From NCBI GenBank assembly GCA_026075535.2, contig AP026548.1, positions 10,106,001 through 10,170,000 of the forward strand: 64,000 nucleotides of DNA. The letters run 5' to 3'. Each line of letters begins with the position of its first letter. Within the stretch, counting starts at the first letter, position 1. Below the pieces are notes generated by a model that saw nothing but the letters and a program-made list of their open reading frames with translations, did not search any database and was not told where the DNA came from. The stretch comes from Tricholoma matsutake (taxonomy: Eukaryota; Basidiomycota; Agaricomycetes; Agaricales; Tricholomataceae). Both the position numbers and the translations under genes were made by a program. Of this stretch, positions 57,541 to 64,000 are shown in pieces.

Positions 57541-58030
57541 ACATGCAATGCTGTAGTAATTTTTTCATAGTACACCAGTTGGTCAAATGGCCAATTTTGA
57601 CCATCACAATAAATTCCAAATGATATTTTATATAGATAGAGCGCATTAATAGGATCATATTAATCACAAAATTTTGAATTTTGGCGGACTAGTTCTTGAG
57701 ATATGCAGGAAATACTGAAAATATAGGTTTCATGAGCTTCTGCATGAATGAGGCACTCAAAAATTGGGTTTTTCTGACAGTTAGTCTTGTAACATGTCCC
57801 AGTAAGTTAGAAAAATGGTTTGGTGATTTTTACTCTCTTACATAAGTTCTGAAGGAGCTGATCATGAAATTATGACAACTGGAAGTTGTATCTTGACCAT
57901 TACACATGCAAAATTCATGATTTTGACTGTTCCCCAGTCCCTCAGTCCTATTGAAGTTGGGAACATAAGTATCTCAATTTTTTGTGCCCAGAGTCCAGTA
58001 CAATGGCCAGTACTATCTTGATATCAAATA

Positions 58031-58061
58031 TGCACGTGATGGTTCTGAACCATCACATGCA
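58031..58061. repeat. Hairpin palindrome copy 3
   Basis: Arms TGCACGTGATGGTTC and GAACCATCACATGCA around a central T; one mismatch. Confidence 0.88.
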
Positions 58062-58159
58062 TTAAGATGCATGTCACCATCACCATGACATGATGTGACA
58101 CTTCTGCAAAATTTATTGTCAACAATTATCTTGTAACAACATTACTTTTGATGAGAGAC

Positions 58160-58192
58160 ATCATGTGACGGTTAAGAACCATCATGTGCATT
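58160..58192. repeat. Hairpin palindrome copy 4
   Basis: CATGTGACGGTT and AACCATCATGTG around an AAG-type centre. Confidence 0.75.
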
Positions 58193-59102
58193 TAATAAAT
58201 TTATCATAGATAATGGGGCCCGGCAGGGCCCTGCGAACGATTGTAGCAGAGAAAGTGGTCATTGCCTTTTTGGGAAAGTCAAAACTCATCCTCGTTCTTA
58301 AGATTGTTTCTTAGCTTCCACAGGCCTGATTTGACTCAAATAAGTCATGGTGACAGTATGTAGGACCCCTTGCTTGAGTTGTCATATGCAAAATCTGTAT
58401 TCAGATCGTTGATCTTATATTCTGTAGTTAAGTCCTCATTCTTGAGATCTTTGCATTGAACACGGAAGATTGGAAGGACTAAGCCATTTAATAAAATTCC
58501 ACTCAGAAGACTTTGATTAAAGCATGTATGAGAGTATTTCTTCTCATACAAAGTATATGTGAATCGTTGTGCATACTTAGAAAAGTACCTGTACCACTTT
58601 TCACTGTGAGTTCAGAGGGGGTCAAATTTTTTCCCCACTATCCATTCTGTCACTGTACAAAAGTAGGGGTGACTAAGTGCACAGCACCATTGTCAAACAG
58701 TCTTTGCATGCTTAGAAAGATGGTTCTGAACTGTCACATGCATTGAATAAATTTATTGTTGACAATTGTTCCACTTACTTGGGGGTCTGAATATGGAGGA
58801 AATACTGAAAATATAGGTTTCATGAGTTTCTGCAAGAATGAGGCATTAGGTTTTTCTGACAGTTAGTCTTGGAACATGTCCCAGTAAGTCAGGAAAATGG
58901 TTTGGTAATTTTTACTATCTTACATAAGTTCTGAAGGAGCTAATCATGAAATTATGACAACTCGAAGTTGTATCTTCAGCACTACACATGCGAAATTTGT
59001 GATTTTCACTGTTCCTAAGTCCCTCAGGCTTATCAAAGTTGGGAACATAGGTATCTCAATTTTCAGTGGCCCAAGTCACCTGTACTATCTAGATGTCAAA
59101 TG

Positions 59103-59133
59103 TGCATGTGACGGTTCTGAACCATCACGTCCA
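59103..59133. repeat. Hairpin palindrome copy 6
   Basis: Arms TGCATGTGACGGTTC and GAACCATCACGTCCA around T. A half copy (copy 5, GATGGTTCTGAACTGTCACA) lies near 58722. Confidence 0.78.
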
Positions 59134-59152
59134 TTGAGATGCATGTGACAGT

Positions 59153-59315
59153 TCTGAATAAATTTATTGTCAACAACATTACTTTTGATGTGAGACAGAC
59201 ATCACATGCAGCCACTTTGGAAAACTTATGTATAAGTAGAGCTGTGCAGTCACCACTACTTTTGTACAATGTCATACATCAATAGTAACATTGTCAACAA
59301 TAAATTTATTCAGTG
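59153..59315. mobile_element. Small inverted-repeat (MITE-like) element
   Basis: The left end GAATAAATTTATTGTCAACA followed by CATTACTTTTGATGTGAGAC matches the reverse complement of the right end (GAATAAATTTATTGTTGACA followed by TGTTACTATTGATGTATGAC). The body is about 160 bp and has no frame. Pieces of the same ends occur at 58105-58150 and 58743-58765. Confidence 0.6.
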
Positions 59316-59751
59316 CACGTGTTGGTCAAATGGCCAATTTTGAACATCAAAATAAATTCCAAATGATATACAATTATATTCATCCCAAGATCATGAATTT
59401 TGGCGGACTAGTTCTTGAGATATAGACAAAATACTAACAATGTAGTATATATATGCGTTTCTGAATGCATAGGGCCCTCAAAAATCACCCTTTTGCTCCA
59501 GTTAGTCTGTAACAATGTCATAGTAAGTTGGGAAAATAGTCGGGTGAATTTCACTATCTTATGTAATTTCCAAAAGAGTGAATCATAAAATTATGAGAAC
59601 AAGAAGTTGTATCTCAATCTCTACATGTCCAAAATTCATAATTCCAACAGCACTCAAGTCCCTCAGATCTACTAAGGTTGGGAACATAAGTATCTTGAAT
59701 TCTGGTGGCTGGAGTCCAGTACAACAGCCTATGCTATGTGGCCACCAACTG

Positions 59752-59782
59752 TGCACATGATGGTTCTGAACCATCATGTGTA
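59752..59782. repeat. Hairpin palindrome copy 7
   Basis: Arms TGCACATGATGGTTC and GAACCATCATGTGTA around T; near-perfect. Confidence 0.85.
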
Positions 59783-60128
59783 TTGTAAATACATGTGATG
59801 AAAAATCTGCTACATATATTAATTAACTCTAAACATGTTACAATGCTTGTCACCACCTCACCAATACTGCTCTGATGTGACCAAAAATCTGCTACATATA
59901 TTAGTTAACTCTAAATGTGCTAGAATGGCAGATTTTTCTACTCAGATGGAAATAGTCCAGTTAATTTTACTATCCAAAGAAGCAGATCAGGAAATTATGA
60001 CAATTATGTTCCACTATCTGAAGAAGCAGATCATGAAGTTATGACAATTATGCATAGCATATCATAAACAAGCATCATTATGGTGCTGGAGTCCAGTACA
60101 ATAGCCTGTGCTATGTAGCCGCTAACTG

Positions 60129-60160
60129 GTCACGTGACAGTTCTGAACCATCACATGTGT
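60129..60160. repeat. Hairpin palindrome copy 8
   Basis: Arms CACGTGACAGTTC and GAACCATCACATGTG around T, with two mismatches. Confidence 0.75.
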
Positions 60161-60711
60161 TGGAAATACATGTGATGGAAAGTCTGCTAGTTAACTCTAA
60201 ATGTGCTAGAATCACACATTTTCTACTCCGATGGCAATAGTCTGGTGAATTTTGCTATTTAAAGAAGCAGATCATGAAGAACTATAACAATTATGCATAG
60301 TGTTGTGTAACATAGCATAACATAGCATACCATAGCATAAAAAGCATAATATGACCCAAGATATGTATATATTTCAGATGAGTATTTCATGTAATTCTCT
60401 CTGCATGGATTTCCTACTTTATGTGCACCCCACTTCTTATTTCTAAAGTAGTTGATTGGGTTATATTAGTGTTGTTCACAGTACCCATTTTTGGGCCATT
60501 TTCAGCTCATTTTCAGGTTCATTTTCAGATCAGTTTTGGCTGTTTGGCAGAATAATGATCAAAATGGACCGAAAAAATGAAGCCAAAAACAACGTGAAAA
60601 ATTGCTACTATGAATGCTTTGATTCCTTTCTTTTAGCCAAGACTTCTCTCTACTCCTTGTGCATCAAGTGGTGGGAAAAAGTACCAAACCTGACCACATT
60701 AGGATGTTAGG

Positions 60712-60742
60712 TGCATGTGATGGTTCAGAACCATCACATGCA
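60712..60742. repeat. Hairpin palindrome copy 9 (perfect)
   Basis: Arms TGCATGTGATGGTTC and GAACCATCACATGCA are exact reverse complements around a central A. It lies about 125 bp upstream of the start of gene C. Confidence 0.92.
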
Positions 60743-60866
60743 ATATGTGGATGTCACATGATGGTTTTCCACTCTTAACACCCCCAGATACCTGTTTGCA
60801 CAACTTGCATTTTAAATTGTGCAGGAGATCACATTGAATCAAGTGCATCTCTAGCCTAATTCAAAT

Positions 60867-63690
60867 ATGCCTAGTTCTTGGGGATCACAATGCATGGTAT
60901 GGCCTGACTTCACAGATTCATCCTTCTCAAACTCCAGAAATGCTCGGAGTTGGTCAAACTTCACAGATTCTGATCAAGTAATGCATACTCAGGAAATTCA
61001 TGCACAATTGCCTCCCCCATCAGCGCAGCTACACACAGGTGGCTCTTGGAGCCCATTCCCCTCATGGTCTGCATCGGATTGGAGCACATGTCCACCATGG
61101 TCCACATCAGAGAATAGTTCTAACCATCAGAAAGAACACTGGGATGTGGAAAGCTTTCTGGGTTCTCAGCCTAGTAACAAATGTGATGAAGACTACAAGC
61201 CAGGTTCCAAGTTCAGCCCACTTATCCATTCTCCAAAACCCCAATCAGAAACCAATGTGTCAGATCCCATAACACAGCCATCCCCACCAATTGGTATGTC
61301 ACTAACACATCCATACTGGTTGTTCACTACCCATACCTTATTTATTATCTAGCGATGCACCTTGCCAATTCAGTTTTTTGGGTAGATGCCTGTCATAATC
61401 TAGAAACCCTGAAACCTGGAGGGCTCATAACACTGTCAGTACTAGATTTCTTTTTGAGCTGGGAATCCCATCAAAGTCAACATTCTGGTAACTCAGCCAA
61501 CTCCTTCTATTATCTCCATACCGAGACTGTACGAAAATTCACTGGAGACCTCAATCATGACAATTCCCTTGTACAAAAGTGCCTTGGCTTGGACACTGGG
61601 CCTATCCCTCATGCTCCAGTCATATTTTTAGTCACCTCAATGCCAAACAGATATTTTCTTGCCTTGTTTGACTTTTCGGAGAAAAAGGTTTTGATTTTGG
61701 GATGCTATGGACTTCAAATATTGGATATCATATCTGTTCATGCAGAGTGGGGGTCCTGGAGTGGTCACACACTCTGGCACAGAATCGGAAGAGCATTTAA
61801 GTGGCTCACATCCGAGATGACAGAGGCTCAATCTATGGTGGTCATATATGAAGCAAATTGGATTCCGGTATATTTCTGCACCCAGTTAGGATGAAAATTG
61901 GGCTAACTATGTCAATTAGCAGGATTCTCACTCAGGCCCTGATATTGCAGCATTTTCCAAGCTGCTGAAAGACAGGGATTGGACTTGGGACAAGGTTTCA
62001 TCCCACAGCCAACTACCCAATCTTTCTTGTGAGCACAAGGCAAGAGAACTAATGTTTCACACTATTCTCCATGCCTCGCATTCATGCTTCATCCTTTGGA
62101 AGAAAATGTCCAGAGGAAAAAAGGATTGGATACAGCCTCCGGAAGCATTGATTGCTGAAATGCATATCCCACCTGCTCAATTTCAGTGGGTCAGAAATAT
62201 GACCCTGGTCTTTCTGAATCAAAGTTGGAAATGCCAAACATGCCAGATTCATGCTGTTTCTGATGATTCCCCCATGGATGATACAAAAAGTCCTTATCTG
62301 AAAGGCAGACCCCTATGCCCACTGTCAAAAATCAGAACGCTTCACCTCCCACATCCTCTTCCTATGGAAGAAATGGATACAGCATCTTCATCATCTGATA
62401 CTTCTGATGATGGTAGTGGATTCGGTGACTTTGATGACTACAGCACTGCACCAATATGGAGTGGTAATGATCCACCCCTCTTTGATGGGTGGACCTTTAA
62501 TTCCTCTTATTCTCCGACTCTCCCCAGCTTTTTTTTTACATGGAAAGACAGAGGATACAGGTTGCCTCCAGATTTTGCCAAGATTTCCCAGAAAAAGATC
62601 CCTACAGATTTGGTTTCACGCCTCTTACCCACTGCTTTTCCATCTACAATCAACAATGTTACACTTCCATCTATGATCAACACTGCTACCTTTCCATCTA
62701 CAATAAACAATTCCACCCCCCCGTCTACAATCAACAATGAGCTTGAAACACCAGGGGGCACACCAACTGGCAGTATTGTTCCAGAAACCATTTCCTTGGG
62801 TGCAAAAGGGATTCTGGATGAGGCTGGGAGAACTCCGAAAACACGAGAAAGTTATAATGCTTTCATTTGAGGAAAGACCAGGATGGATGATTTCCTGGAG
62901 CTGGACCTAGAACAAGATCACATTCCCTTAACTCGGGAGCAGGTTTCAATCTCCATCAACATTGATAGTGTTCTCTGGGTCACCACAAATACATCTCTAT
63001 CATGCAAAGGTGCTATCAATCTCCATCTACTCCCTCATTTTTCAGATCAACCCCCATTTTCTGCAAATCCCTCTGTATATATTGCACTTTTGGGACCTCC
63101 AGAAGACCAAAGAGAATTGAATAATCCACAGTTCCAAAGAAAATCTCAGTACCCCCTCAGTTCCATTCCTCATATGCCATTTGGTTATTTTGGTGAAGCC
63201 TCTCAGCAGTTTAACCTGTATATTTTCTTCCCCAGAATGATACACAAAAACACCAACAACAATCAAGCAATTACCATAATGCCTCATGAACTGCAAGAGC
63301 TGTGGATTTCAGAAGCTATTTTCAAAGCATTGGCTTCTGCCCTCGATCACTATCCTGGAGTCATAGAATATCTCCCTCAGAGTATGGAGCAACTTTGTTG
63401 GAAAACAGGAGATTGTGCTCGACGTCCCACAATTGCCCTTGCTCCAGAGTCACTGGAATCTCTTTTGGCTGCTGTTAATTACGCAGTATCTCAAAATTAT
63501 GATCTTCTTTCTCGCTTCGGGTCATTTTTTTTTGTTCTTGATGCAAGAGGTATAAAAAAGGCATATTTCCTGCAAAAGCAAATCAGAAATCTCTGGAGAA
63601 TACATGTTATTTCTTACAAATTTTGGCCTAGAAAATTGCATGTGGAAAAGTGTAAATTTCTCCAGGTGAAAATCTGGCAAACATGAGGAG
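60867..63690 (+). pseudogene. Gene C: spliced gene of unknown function, lightly broken
   Basis: Exon 1 (60867-61293) is Ser/Pro-rich. A 59-nt intron (61294-61352, GTATGT...CTAG with a CTAAC branch-like motif) joins in frame to AMHLANSVFWVDACHNLETL. Then come VIFLVTSMPNRYFLALFDFS, GCYGLQILD and GHTLWHRIGRAFKWL, a frame change near 61890, DIAAFSKLLKDRDWTW, a Ser/Thr-rich stretch with four INN repeats (62640-62740), a TGA at 62868-62870, and TREQVSISINIDSVLWVTTN, YFGEASQQFNLYIFFPRM, HYPGVIEYLPQSMEQLCWK. The RYFLALFDF part loosely recalls Ulp1-like peptidases of repeat-borne fungal genes, but the catalytic Cys context is not clear. The 3' end runs into a long inverted repeat. Function unknown. 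Confidence 0.55.
61294..61352 (+). other. Intron in gene C
   Basis: GT-AG ends and an internal CTAAC; removal joins the Ser/Pro-rich exon in frame to the next open frame. Confidence 0.7.
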
Positions 63691-63787
63691 AAAATTACCT
63701 TTTCCACATGCAATTTTCTAGGCCAAAATTTGTAAGAAATAACTTGTATTCTCCAGAGATTTCTGATTTGCTCTTGCAGGAAAAATA
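63562..63787. repeat. Long inverted repeat (hairpin), arms of about 89 bp
   Basis: The left arm (63562-63650, including AAATCAGAAATCTCTGGAGA and TTTTGGCCTAGAAAATTGCA) and the reverse complement of the right arm (63699-63787) differ at only a few positions. The spacer is about 48 bp. It replaces or overlaps the 3' end of gene C. Confidence 0.88.
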
Positions 63788-64000
63788 CCTTTTTTTTCCT
63801 GGGAAAAAAATCAGGGGGAAATCAAGAGGAAATAAGTTCTTTTCACTTCAAATTTCCCTCTTTTCTCTCCACACAAATGATATATTTTCCCATAGGCAGA
63901 TTGCAGAGAAAATAAAGAGAAGATAACCTATTTTCACCAGTTTTTCTTTACTTGTTTGCTACATGAAAAAGCGTAATTTTCTCCACATTTTCTCCACATT

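Larger units (their letters stand above)
57571..60200. repeat. Diverged tandem repeat block with embedded palindromes
   Basis: Three related units start near 57571, 58790 and 59319. Shared blocks in order: GGTCAAATGGCCAATTTTGA, GGCGGACTAGTTCTTGAGAT, AATACTGAAAATATAGGTTT, a TTCTGAAGGAGCT or similar block, GTCCCTCAG, GGGAACATA, and at the end a hairpin palindrome. The middle unit lacks the first blocks. Two shorter partial copies follow to about 60200 (ATCTGCTACATATATTA, AAGAAGCAGATCA). No coding frame runs through them. Confidence 0.8.

Overview
The window looks like nuclear DNA of an Agaricomycete (mushroom-forming basidiomycete). The evidence is short GT-AG introns of about 50-65 nt that restore reading frames, chromodomain Ty3/Gypsy retrotransposons, a Crinkler-type header domain, a Sir2/Ulp1 pair, a Plavaka-like transposase tail and multi-copy fungal families of unknown function. 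No prokaryotic operon, rRNA, tRNA or CRISPR array is visible. Most of the window is repeat-dense, probably silenced chromatin. Species cannot be fixed from the sequence alone.

Layout. 1-3.1 kb: the end of an unknown gene, a broken sirtuin (+) and a convergent Ulp1-type peptidase gene (-), then two tandem hairpin palindromes. 3.9-5.1 kb: the truncated 3' end of a Gypsy element with its LTR, and two decayed Crinkler-like header domains. 5.75-6.6 kb: a short element with terminal inverted repeats and no gene. 6.6-18.6 kb: a minus-strand chromodomain Gypsy element (element 2) split by a full-length plus-strand relative (element 1) that has 5-bp GGCAC target duplications. 19-22.2 kb: a zinc-finger fragment and a five-exon gene that splices cleanly. 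23.4-31.6 kb: a Plavaka-type transposase tail and two neighbouring minus-strand genes of expanded fungal families. 31.7-32.6 kb: a Copia gag remnant. 35.2 kb: an intact gene for a small secreted cysteine-rich protein with a TATA box. 36.2-45.1 kb: a second nest, where element 3 (same family as element 1, AGATC duplications) sits in an older, different Gypsy element (element 4). 45.7-47.4 kb: minisatellites and G/C homopolymers. 48.5-53.9 kb: a long decayed gene joining zinc-binding segments, a tyrosine-recombinase-like catalytic domain and a RecQ-type helicase; a related zinc-rich partial gene follows. 57.5-60.8 kb: diverged tandem repeats carrying further copies of the hairpin palindrome. 60.9-63.7 kb: a spliced gene of unknown function that ends in a long inverted repeat.

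Two themes run through the window. First, many broken genes carry in-frame TGA stops where an intact relative or the protein context suggests CGA (Arg), that is CpG to TpG decay. This occurs in elements 1-3, the Copia gag, the sirtuin, the helicase and the expanded-family genes. The two clean genes (20.5-22.2 kb and 35.2 kb) lack such stops. Second, the most unusual object is the recombinase-helicase composite at 48.5-53.9 kb, whose conserved R, K, H, R, H and Y positions can be read despite its stops. Family names come from memory of motifs; no search was run.
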